NCBI GenBank assembly: GCA_037446075.1
Contig: JBBIJH010000193.1
Span: 1 to 5,107, forward strand
Length of the DNA stretch: 5,107 bases
From: JBBIJH01 sp037446075
GTDB lineage: Bacteria; Bacteroidota; Ignavibacteria; UBA10030; JAHEZR01
Reading direction: 5' to 3'
Program-made: the position numbers and the translations under genes
The notes under the pieces: generated by a model
Database searches by the model: none
The model's input: only the letters and a program-made list of their open reading frames with translations
What the model was told of the DNA's origin: nothing
Part shown: piece by piece, positions 1 through 5,107 of the stretch
Numbering within the stretch: position 1 is the first letter of the stretch
Layout: the number at the start of each line of letters is the position of its first letter

Positions 1-357
1 GCAGCCATAAGAGAGGATGATGTCGAAGCTGGAAGGTTCGAAAGGAAGGTTTAAGGCGTCGGCGACGTGGAATTCAATATGTGGATACTTCTCCTTTGCC
101 TTTGCGATGGCAGTGCTGCTGAAATCGATGCCGACCGGGTGGAACCCCATGTCGTGAAAGATCTTGCAGTAATAGCCTGTGCCACAGCCAACATCGAGGA
201 TTCTTCCAGAGTACGGTGGGCGAATGCTGCACTTCGAGAAAACTCCTTTGAAGAACTTCTTTGTGATCTTCTCAGAGTAGTATTTGAAATCTTCTGTTGC
301 ATAGAATTCATCGTAGTAATCGAGAACCTGCTTCCTGTCAAGCTCGGACTTCTCCAT
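1..357 (-). CDS. Class I SAM-dependent methyltransferase, N-terminal part (cut by window edge)
   Basis: Partial gene: 119 codons from the start to the left edge, with the C-terminus missing. The reading frame begins MEKSELDRKQVLDYYDEFYA. Residues 53-60 (ILDVGCGT) are motif I, the glycine-rich SAM-binding loop of Rossmann-fold methyltransferases. VGIDFS at 75-80 supplies the acidic residue expected to bind the SAM ribose, and ADALNLPF at 99-106 followed by FDII is the usual motif II/III region. This matches the Methyltransf_11/25 type of small-molecule or lipid methyltransferase, but the substrate cannot be read from what is present. The ATG at 357 is the third of three closely spaced ATGs (365, 362, 357), and only this one opens the methyltransferase frame. 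It starts 16 bases after the folD stop, so co-transcription with folD is likely. No strong Shine-Dalgarno sequence is seen. The family call is solid; the function is unknown. Confidence 0.88.
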   Translation of the reverse strand, partial: MEKSELDRKQVLDYYDEFYATEDFKYYSEKITKKFFKGVFSKCSIRPPYSGRILDVGCGTGYYCKIFHDMGFHPVGIDFSSTAIAKAKEKYPHIEFHVADALNLPFEPSSFDIILSYGC

Positions 358-373
358 TTCATCATGCTCTGAC

Positions 374-1264
374 TTAGTCCCTCTGGGCAAAGTTTCTTGC
401 CGCTTCAAGTGTGTTCTTTAGTAGCATCGCAATCGTCATAGGGCCAACCCCACCGGGGACCGGAGAAATTGCACTCGCCACCTTCGAGACCGACTCGAAG
501 TGCACATCGCCAACGAGCCGATAGCCATTCTTGGCCCTTGGATCATCCACTCGATTGATTCCAACGTCGATGACCACAGCTCCCGGCTTGACCATGTCCC
601 CGGTGATCGATTCAGCCTGTCCCATCGCGGCGACAAGGATGTCTGCCTGTTTGGTATAGTATGGAAGATCTCGTGCGCCCGTGTGGCATACCGTTACGAC
701 AGCATTCGCACCGGCCTGCTTCTGCGAGAGTATGATCGCGAGGGGTCTTCCGACAATGTTACTCCGACCGACGATCACGACATGTTTTCCTGCAGGATCG
801 ATACCGCTGCGGAGAAGAAGCTCCTGTACACCAGCGGGCGTGCAGGGTCGGTATCGCGGTTTCCCGAGGGCAAGCCGGCCAACATTTATCGGATGGAAGC
901 CGTCCACATCCTTATCGGGGTCAACCGCCTCGACGACTTTTTCTTCGCTGATGTGGCCTGGTAAAGGCAGCTGGACGAGAATGCCGTGGACGCGTTCATC
1001 CTTGTTCAACTCCTCAATCTTTGTGAGGAGTGTATTTTCGCTCGTGCTCTCCGGTAGTTCAAGTGTGACGGAATAGAAACCGACCTCTTCACATCCCTTG
1101 CCCTTCATTTTCACGTACACATGGGAGGCGGGATTGTCACCCACAAGGATGAAGCCCAAACCGGGAACGATTCCCTTCTCTGCCTTTAGCTTGTCAGCTT
1201 CCGCTTTCACTTCGCTTTTGATCACCGCGGCAATTTTCTTTCCATCAATGATCTTGGCCGCCAA
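374..1264 (-). CDS. folD: Bifunctional methylenetetrahydrofolate dehydrogenase / methenyltetrahydrofolate cyclohydrolase
   Basis: FolD interconverts 5,10-methylene-THF, 5,10-methenyl-THF and 10-formyl-THF in the cytoplasm, feeding purine and formyl-methionine synthesis. The 296-residue protein is of full family length. Visible signatures are VGDNPASHVYVKMKGKGCEE at 41-60, with Tyr50 and the catalytic Lys54 in the YxxxK arrangement; QLPLP at 98-102; DKDVDGFHP at 117-125 with the substrate-binding Asp121; the nucleotide-binding VGRSNIVGRP at 165-174; and PVPGGVGPMT at 268-277. All key residues are intact. The start is TTG: an in-frame TAA lies five codons upstream, no ATG occurs near the N-terminus, and AAAGGAG sits 7 bases before the TTG. 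The gene lies 77 bases downstream of ymdB with an intrinsic terminator in between, and it ends 16 bases before the methyltransferase start. Identification is near certain. Confidence 0.98.
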   Translation of the reverse strand: MAAKIIDGKKIAAVIKSEVKAEADKLKAEKGIVPGLGFILVGDNPASHVYVKMKGKGCEEVGFYSVTLELPESTSENTLLTKIEELNKDERVHGILVQLPLPGHISEEKVVEAVDPDKDVDGFHPINVGRLALGKPRYRPCTPAGVQELLLRSGIDPAGKHVVIVGRSNIVGRPLAIILSQKQAGANAVVTVCHTGARDLPYYTKQADILVAAMGQAESITGDMVKPGAVVIDVGINRVDDPRAKNGYRLVGDVHFESVSKVASAISPVPGGVGPMTIAMLLKNTLEAARNFAQRD

Positions 1265-1271
1265 GGGGGTT

Positions 1272-1277
1272 CTCCTT
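1272..1277 (-). promoter_or_regulatory. Ribosome binding site that fixes the folD TTG start
   Basis: The minus strand reads AAGGAG here, ending 7 bases before the TTG at 1264. It is a near-perfect Shine-Dalgarno match at good spacing. Because an in-frame stop lies just upstream and no ATG is available, it decides the start codon. Confidence 0.85.
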
Positions 1278-1294
1278 TACGGGGATTTCGACTT

Positions 1295-1330
1295 AAAAAA
1301 GAAAAGGCAAGGCCTACAGTACCTTGCCTT
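1295..1330 (-). terminator. Intrinsic (Rho-independent) terminator after ymdB
   Basis: On the minus strand the 9-base arm AAGGCAAGG (1330-1322) pairs perfectly with CCTTGCCTT (1312-1304) across a 9-base loop. The stem is followed at once by TTCTTTTTT (1303-1295). Stem plus U-tract is the classic intrinsic terminator form. It begins 11 bases after the ymdB stop codon and ends about 30 bases before the folD start, so it should separate ymdB from folD or limit read-through into it. On the plus strand the same stem has no T-rich tail, so it acts in the minus direction only. Confidence 0.85.
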
Positions 1331-1341
1331 GTTGGAGAGAA

Positions 1342-2136
1342 TCAGAACTTCGGAAAGACTATGCTTTCGAACTTCTTTGCTTTTCCCGTTTCCATATCAA
1401 CTTCCAGTGCTACGGCACAGAAGCGGACGTCATGCTCTGCAATCTCGTATTTGTACGGAGTTTGGTGCAGGAATCGTTTGATCGCCAGATCTTTCCTCAT
1501 CCCGATCACCGAATCATACGGGCCTGTCATTCCCACGTCGGTGATGTAAGCTGTCCCTTTCGGCAGAATGCGTGCATCAGATGTTGGCGTGTGAGTGTGC
1601 GTTCCTACGACCGCGGACACTCGCCCATCGAGATACCACGCAAGGGCCATTTTCTCCGCCGTCGCCTCTGCATGCATGTCAACGAAGACTACCTTCGTCT
1701 CCTGCCGTATCTTTCCCAGGACCCAATCAGCCGTCCTGAAAGGGCAATCGATGGGCTGCAAGTACGTACGTCCTTGAAGATTGACCACGCCAATTTTCCC
1801 TTTTGTGCCCAGGTCGTAGATGACGTACCCGTTCCCGCTGTTCTCACGCGGATAATTCAGCGGACGGAGGATGTTCTTCTCTTTCGCCAGCAAGTCACGG
1901 ACGTGCCACCGATCCCAGAGATGGTTCCCCGTTGTGATGACGTGGACACCTAAACTGAAAAGCTTCTTCGCGTCCTCCTCTGTGAGGCCCTTTCCCTCCG
2001 TCAGATTCTCACCGTTTGCGATGCAGAAGTCGACCTTATACTTCTCGAGATAGTTTTTCAGAAGCGTCGTGGTGAGCTGAAGACCGGGCCTTCCGACGAT
2101 GTCACCGACAAAGAAAAGACTCAGAGACTCTGACAA
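1342..2136 (-). CDS. ymdB: YmdB-like metallophosphoesterase (TIGR00282 family)
   Basis: A 264-residue cytoplasmic metal-dependent phosphodiesterase of the YmdB family. Bacillus subtilis YmdB, known to hydrolyse cyclic nucleotides, has about the same length. Metal-binding motifs run in order: GDIVGRPG at 11-18 (Asp12), NGEN at 41-44 (Glu43/Asn44), TGNHLWD at 69-75 (Asn71, His72), DMHAEATAEK at 153-162 (His155) and GTHTHTPT at 178-185 (His180, His182). NLQGRT at 119-124 and LPKGTAYITDVGMTGPYDSV at 191-210 are further family signatures. The active site looks complete. The start is placed at TTG 2136: no in-frame ATG exists between an upstream stop near 2190 and the conserved N-terminus. The only Shine-Dalgarno hint is a weak AGCAGG 5 bases upstream. 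A CTG four codons later would match the usual N-terminus exactly and remains an alternative. A terminator follows the gene. The physiological substrate in this organism is unknown. Confidence 0.94.
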   Translation of the reverse strand: MSESLSLFFVGDIVGRPGLQLTTTLLKNYLEKYKVDFCIANGENLTEGKGLTEEDAKKLFSLGVHVITTGNHLWDRWHVRDLLAKEKNILRPLNYPRENSGNGYVIYDLGTKGKIGVVNLQGRTYLQPIDCPFRTADWVLGKIRQETKVVFVDMHAEATAEKMALAWYLDGRVSAVVGTHTHTPTSDARILPKGTAYITDVGMTGPYDSVIGMRKDLAIKRFLHQTPYKYEIAEHDVRFCAVALEVDMETGKAKKFESIVFPKF

Positions 2137-2821
2137 GGGTACCTGCTTTCTACGCCCAGGCGCTCGAGCGAGAACGGCATGTTCATATCAAGCTTTGCTG
2201 GGAAAATATAGAGGATTTTTCAGAAAAAGGAAAGCGCCGGTTTGTGAGTGAACTGATGGATCTGACAGTTTTGAGAAGAGTCGGAGTCGCAGGGGAAAAA
2301 CCGGGTTTCTGCATTTGTTGCTGGGACCTTCGTGACCCTTCCTCTCCTTTTGACTGATTTATCCGGATGCGACCGGACTTGACAATCGACAGTTCCCCTT
2401 CCAGTGGTATCTCGGTAAAGGCACCGAGGAACTTTGGCACAAGCTGACAGCATGGGTAGGCTTGGATTGGGGGAGGTCGAACGACAACAATTCGACTACT
2501 ACATTGCGGAAGAACATGTTCACGTCTGAAAAATCTAAATCGAGCGTGACAAGGCAGCACGGTTCGCTTGCACATGCCTCATACCACTATCGATTCGAGC
2601 ACCTATCCAGGATTTTCTCACGAACGTTGCGGATTTCTTATCCTGCAGCATGAAAGAGCGCCTGCGCACAAGGGCCAAGAACCTCACCGACCATGAACAC
2701 CATTTCCCCGGCTCAATGTACACTAAAGATATCGTTCCGGGGGCATCTCGTTGATATTCATCCCGTCGGCTAAGAAACCTAAATCGTTCGAACGTGCGTA
2801 GGATGCCAGATCGAGCCTCGC
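2137..2821. other. 685-base gap between ispG and ymdB with no recognised gene
   Basis: No RNA gene, insertion sequence or known protein was recognised. On the minus strand, a possible ymdB promoter lies near 2205-2233. Three plus-strand frames read partly like protein: one open through 2142-2354 (for example RRFVSELMDL, stop at 2355-2357), one open from 2354 to 2653 (PFQWYLGKGTEELWHKL, WVGLDWG), and a short ATG frame at 2452-2529 (MGRLGLGEVERQQFDYYIAE...). A 34-residue frame at 2650-2754 (MKERLRTRAKNL...) overlaps the stop of the second frame by ATGA. None has a clear ribosome binding site. Small perfect hairpins are CTCGGT/ACCGAG at 2411-2428 and GTCGAA/TTCGAC around 2477-2497; neither has a T-tract. 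The region may be a decayed gene or spacer. No clear terminator for ispG was found. Confidence 0.6.
2205..2233 (-). promoter_or_regulatory. Candidate promoter for ymdB
   Basis: On the minus strand TATATT (2210-2205) resembles a sigma-70 -10 box, and the longer TATATTTT is close to the Bacteroidota-type -7 element TAnnTTTG. At 17-base spacing the -35 position reads TTTCCT, which is a poor match. Transcription would start about 60 bases before the ymdB TTG. It is the best candidate in the gap, but it rests mainly on one hexamer. Confidence 0.3.
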
Positions 2822-3964
2822 CTACTGCTCCGGCTGAAACTTCTCCACCTCCTCCACTACTACCTTCACAATCTCCTCCTCTCGCACACGTTTCACCACT
2901 TCTCCCTTGCGGTAGAGAATAGCCACGCCCTTGCCCGCCGCGATGCCGATATCCGCCTCGCTCGCTTCACCGGGGCCGTTGACGACGCAACCGAGGACGG
3001 CAATTTTGATCGGCTTCTTGAGTCCAGCCAGCCGTTGTTCAAGCTGATCGACGATGCCAAAAAGATCGACCTCCAGGCGGCCGCATGTGGGGCAAGCGAT
3101 CAGCTCGATATTTCTAGATGTAAGACTGAGAGAACGGAGGATTTCCTTCCCGACTTCCACTTCTCTCACTGGCTCGTCCGTAAGGGAGACTCTGATCGTG
3201 TCTCCAATTCCCTCTGCGAGCAGGGTGCCGATGCCCACAGAGGACTTGATTGTCCCAATTTTCGTCGGACCCGCTTCCGTCACGCCGAGATGCAGTGGAT
3301 AGTCCGTCCGTTCGGCCACGAGACGATATGCTTCGATCATCAATTTGACGTCGGTGGATTTCACAGAGATCACGATGTCGCTGAATCCAAAATCCTCGCA
3401 GATGTTCACATGTTTCATCGCGCTTTCGTACAGTGCCTCAGCCGTCGGGTAGCCGTACTTCTCGAGGATGTCCTTCTCCAGCGAGCCAGAGTTCACCCCG
3501 ATCCGGATGGGGATTTCGCGCTCCTTTGCTCTGCGCAGCACCTGGCGTATTCTTTCCGTCGACCCGATATTGCCTGGGTTAATCCGGACTTTTGCAACAC
3601 CAGCCTCAATCGACTGGAGTGCAAATTGATAGTGGAAGTGAATATCGGCAACGACAGGGACTGGGGAGCCTTTGACGATCGCCCCGATCGCCTCGGCAGC
3701 TGCCTTATCGTTCACTGTCACACGTACGATGTCACAGCCAGCTTCCGCCGCCCCTTGAATTTGCCGCAATGTTCTCTCGACGTCGTGCGTCTTCGTCTTC
3801 GTCATCGTCTGAACGGAGATGGGAGCTCCGCCGCCGACGAGCACACCGCCGACATTGACCTGACGGGTCTTGCGGCGAGCACCCACTTTATATGTGGGGT
3901 GCCTTACTTGAGGCTCTTGATTGAGGAGTGGTAGTTCGAGGGTCACAGCAGAGTTGATAGTCAA
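2822..3964 (-). CDS. ispG: 4-hydroxy-3-methylbut-2-en-1-yl diphosphate synthase, short form
   Basis: IspG (GcpE) is the penultimate enzyme of the MEP isoprenoid pathway. It reductively converts ME-cPP to HMBPP using a [4Fe-4S] cluster, in the cytoplasm. The 380 residues hold an N-terminal TIM barrel (SVQTMTKTKTHD 50-61, ADIHF 106-110, RINPGNIG 127-134, GVNSGSLEKD 156-165, GVTEAGPTKIG 227-237). A C-terminal reductase-like domain follows with cluster ligands Cys291 and Cys294 (CPTCGR), Cys326 and Glu333 (GCVVNGPGEA 325-334). This is the short two-domain form; the large insert domain of plant and many Bacteroidota/Chlorobi enzymes is absent. The start is uncertain. The frame is open back to the rhomboid stop, with TTG at 3964 and GTG at 3946 as the only sensible starts, and neither has a Shine-Dalgarno sequence nearby. 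The AGGGAG at 3994-3989 is too far away. The gene follows the rhomboid by 39 bases. The function is near certain; the first 20 or so residues are not. Confidence 0.97.
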   Translation of the reverse strand: MTINSAVTLELPLLNQEPQVRHPTYKVGARRKTRQVNVGGVLVGGGAPISVQTMTKTKTHDVERTLRQIQGAAEAGCDIVRVTVNDKAAAEAIGAIVKGSPVPVVADIHFHYQFALQSIEAGVAKVRINPGNIGSTERIRQVLRRAKEREIPIRIGVNSGSLEKDILEKYGYPTAEALYESAMKHVNICEDFGFSDIVISVKSTDVKLMIEAYRLVAERTDYPLHLGVTEAGPTKIGTIKSSVGIGTLLAEGIGDTIRVSLTDEPVREVEVGKEILRSLSLTSRNIELIACPTCGRLEVDLFGIVDQLEQRLAGLKKPIKIAVLGCVVNGPGEASEADIGIAAGKGVAILYRKGEVVKRVREEEIVKVVVEEVEKFQPEQ

Positions 3965-4003
3965 TAGTGGATAGAAAGGAGAGGATTTCTCCCTGAAACA
4001 CGC

Positions 4004-4942
4004 CTAGTTCAATTTCTTGCTCGCATCGAAGAGGATTCGTTTTTCTTCCTCTGTCAAACTCTGATACCCCGAGACACTGATCTTGTCGAGGATAGCATCG
4101 ATCTGCTCTTGGTCAACCTCCGCCTGGGTTTTCTCGCGCGGCTCTTGAATGTCATAGAATTTCGCGTCCCTCACCTGACGTTCCTTTTCGGTCCAATAGG
4201 CTCTCCGACGATACTTCGCCGATTTCCAAAGCTCTTTCGTGTGATCGATGACGCCCTGAAAAGGAAGCCGACGCCAAGCAATCAAGAGATACGCATACCC
4301 GACGGCAGCTCCGCCGAGATGTGCGAAGTGCGCGACACCTTGCCCTGTTCCGGAAACGCCGTAGAACAGCGCCAGCAGGATATAAAAGGCGACGAGATAC
4401 TTGCTTTTCACTGGAACGAAAAACGGAAAGATCAGAATGTATCTATCTGGAAACATCAGTGCGAAAGCAAGCAATATCCCATACACGGCCCCTGAGGCGC
4501 CAACAGTCGGGCCGGTCACACCGAAAGCTGGCTGGACAAAAAGATTCGCCAATGCCCCACCCACTCCACAGACTAGGTAATAGGTGAGAAACCTCTTCGA
4601 TCCCCACGTATTCTCGATTTCCATCCCGAACATCCAGAGCGCAAACATATTGAAGAAGAGGTGGAAAAATTCAAACTGGATGAACATGTAACTGAAGAGC
4701 TGCCAGGGATAAAACCCGGCTCCCAGCGGATAGAGAGCGAACCACTTCAAAAACAGACCCGCCAACGAGACATTGCCGATTCTCGCCGGACCGAAGAACA
4801 GGAAAAAGAGAAAAACCCCGACATTGATAATCAAAAGTGCCTTGATAACAGGTGGGAAAAAGCTGAAGCCTCCAAAGAGCGAAGGCCGATAGTAATTCCC
4901 CGAGCTATAACCACCGAATCTTGAATCTCGGCTCCATGCCAT
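4004..4942 (-). CDS. Rhomboid-family intramembrane serine protease with C-terminal cytoplasmic tail
   Basis: A six-helix rhomboid protease that cleaves membrane proteins within the bilayer. Of 312 residues, about 1-30 are rich in Gly, Ser, Tyr and Phe. Helices are estimated at 33-51, 92-107, 118-137, 145-163, 181-196 and 203-222. The catalytic Ser150 lies in GASGAVYG (148-155) and the catalytic His208 in AHFAHLGG (204-211). His94 and Asn98 (FHLFFNM) match the conserved His/Asn pair of the second helix. The active site is complete, so it should be a protease rather than a pseudoprotease. Residues 223-312 are hydrophilic and end in a short conserved-looking tail, AILDKISVSGYQSLTEEEKR (283-302), which resembles the DUF6576-type tail of FCB-group rhomboids. 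The ATG start is supported by GAGGAA about 10 bases upstream. It lies between pgk and ispG on the same strand. The substrate is unknown. Confidence 0.95.
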   Translation of the reverse strand: MAWSRDSRFGGYSSGNYYRPSLFGGFSFFPPVIKALLIINVGVFLFFLFFGPARIGNVSLAGLFLKWFALYPLGAGFYPWQLFSYMFIQFEFFHLFFNMFALWMFGMEIENTWGSKRFLTYYLVCGVGGALANLFVQPAFGVTGPTVGASGAVYGILLAFALMFPDRYILIFPFFVPVKSKYLVAFYILLALFYGVSGTGQGVAHFAHLGGAAVGYAYLLIAWRRLPFQGVIDHTKELWKSAKYRRRAYWTEKERQVRDAKFYDIQEPREKTQAEVDQEQIDAILDKISVSGYQSLTEEEKRILFDASKKLN

Positions 4943-4952
4943 CTTGTTTTAA

Positions 4953-4958
4953 TTCCTC
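4953..4958 (-). promoter_or_regulatory. Ribosome binding site of the rhomboid gene
   Basis: The minus strand reads GAGGAA here, 10 bases before the ATG at 4942. The spacing is slightly long but acceptable. It supports this ATG over internal alternatives. Confidence 0.6.
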
Positions 4959-5028
4959 AAGTGACCCGTCGCGCTGTAAGGAACGAAAAATATCCCTTTT
5001 CTGCAAATTGTTTTCTTTCAAAAGCCCC

Positions 5029-5107
5029 TCACTTGTCGGTCAATGCTGCCACTCCCGGAAGAATCTTCCCTTCAAGGAATTCCAGCGAGGCTCCCCCGCC
5101 AGTGGAG
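5029..5107 (-). CDS. pgk: Phosphoglycerate kinase, C-terminal end (cut by window edge)
   Basis: Only the last 25 codons and the TGA stop are in the window. They read STGGGASLEFLEGKILPGVA then ALTDK. The GGGAS-LEFLEGK-LPG signature is the conserved C-terminus of bacterial phosphoglycerate kinase, around the nucleotide-proximal glycine-rich loop. The enzyme makes ATP from 1,3-bisphosphoglycerate in glycolysis and works in reverse in gluconeogenesis. The frame runs off the right edge, so the rest of the gene must lie beyond it. It is followed after 86 bases by the rhomboid gene on the same strand, with no obvious terminator between them. Confidence 0.93.
   Translation of the reverse strand, partial: STGGGASLEFLEGKILPGVAALTDK

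Noticed and set aside
51..365. A 104-codon minus-strand frame starting at the first of three ATGs before the methyltransferase
   Set aside because: It is out of frame with the methyltransferase, rich in Ser, Arg and Thr, and ends inside the window, while the frame from 357 carries the SAM-binding motifs.
500..964. A 154-codon plus-strand frame opposite folD
   Set aside because: It is antisense to the intact folD core and has no recognisable motifs or ribosome binding site.
1324..1953. A 209-codon plus-strand open frame opposite ymdB
   Set aside because: The minus strand carries every YmdB metal-binding motif in one frame. The plus frame has no recognisable features and would run across the terminator hairpin.
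2411..2428. Hairpin CTCGGT/ACCGAG as a terminator for ispG
   Set aside because: It is a perfect 6-bp stem but has no U-tract on either side and lies about 400 bases past the ispG stop.
2183..2575. A 130-codon minus-strand frame in the gap
   Set aside because: Its composition is unbalanced (Ser, Arg, Pro, Gln heavy), no family fits, it has no clear ribosome binding site, and it overlaps the candidate ymdB promoter. It is codon-aligned opposite the more protein-like plus-strand frame.
2462..2653. WVGLDWGRS as a possible N-terminus of an IS110-type transposase
   Set aside because: The short string resembles the WxGxD start of that family, but the following residues do not match in any frame and no terminal repeats or other transposase motifs are present.
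2785..2794. Palindrome CGTTCGAACG, resembling a tRNA T-loop core
   Set aside because: No 5-bp T stem, anticodon arm or acceptor stem can be built around it on either strand.
3035..3934. A 299-codon open frame on the plus strand opposite ispG
   Set aside because: It is antisense to a gene with all IspG motifs, is rich in His, Arg, Asp and Cys, and resembles no protein. It is a shadow of ispG codon use.
4958..5035. Inverted repeat CAAGTGA (4958-4964) / TCACTTG (5029-5035) flanking the pgk-rhomboid gap
   Set aside because: It is only 7 bp with a 64-base spacer, one arm includes the pgk stop codon, and there is no T-tract. It is most likely chance.

Overview
The window is a bacterial chromosomal stretch with an ordinary housekeeping layout. 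Every recognisable gene lies on the minus strand, so transcription runs from the right edge to the left. In that order they are: the last 25 codons of phosphoglycerate kinase (pgk), a rhomboid-family intramembrane protease, ispG (MEP isoprenoid pathway), a 685-base gap, a YmdB-type metallophosphoesterase, folD (one-carbon/folate metabolism), and the N-terminal 119 codons of a class I SAM-dependent methyltransferase cut by the left edge. No tRNA, rRNA, CRISPR array, insertion sequence or origin was recognised.

The right half (2822-5107) looks like one transcription unit, pgk - rhomboid - ispG, with gaps of 86 and 39 bases and no visible terminator between the genes. The left half (1-2136) begins after the gap with a possible promoter upstream of ymdB. 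A good intrinsic terminator lies between ymdB and folD, and folD is followed after 16 bases by the methyltransferase. Three genes in a row (ispG, ymdB, folD) have no ATG at a sensible position and appear to start at TTG. Only folD has a strong Shine-Dalgarno sequence to back that start.

The gap at 2137-2821 has no recognisable gene. It holds a possible ymdB promoter, a few small hairpins and several short open frames. Three consecutive plus-strand frames read rather like protein and may be the frameshifted remains of a lost gene, but no family was recognised and this is weak.

Taxonomy can only be guessed. Base composition is near 50% GC. The rhomboid carries a C-terminal 'LDKI...SLTEEEKRIL' tail that I associate with rhomboids of the Bacteroidota/Chlorobiota/Ignavibacteria (FCB) group. 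IspG is the short form of about 380 residues without the large insert domain seen in many Bacteroidota and Chlorobi, so the signals are mixed. A free-living, perhaps uncultured, bacterium of or near the FCB group is a reasonable low-confidence guess. I found no convincing new biological system here. The points most worth checking are the gap, the terminator in front of folD, and the ispG translation start.
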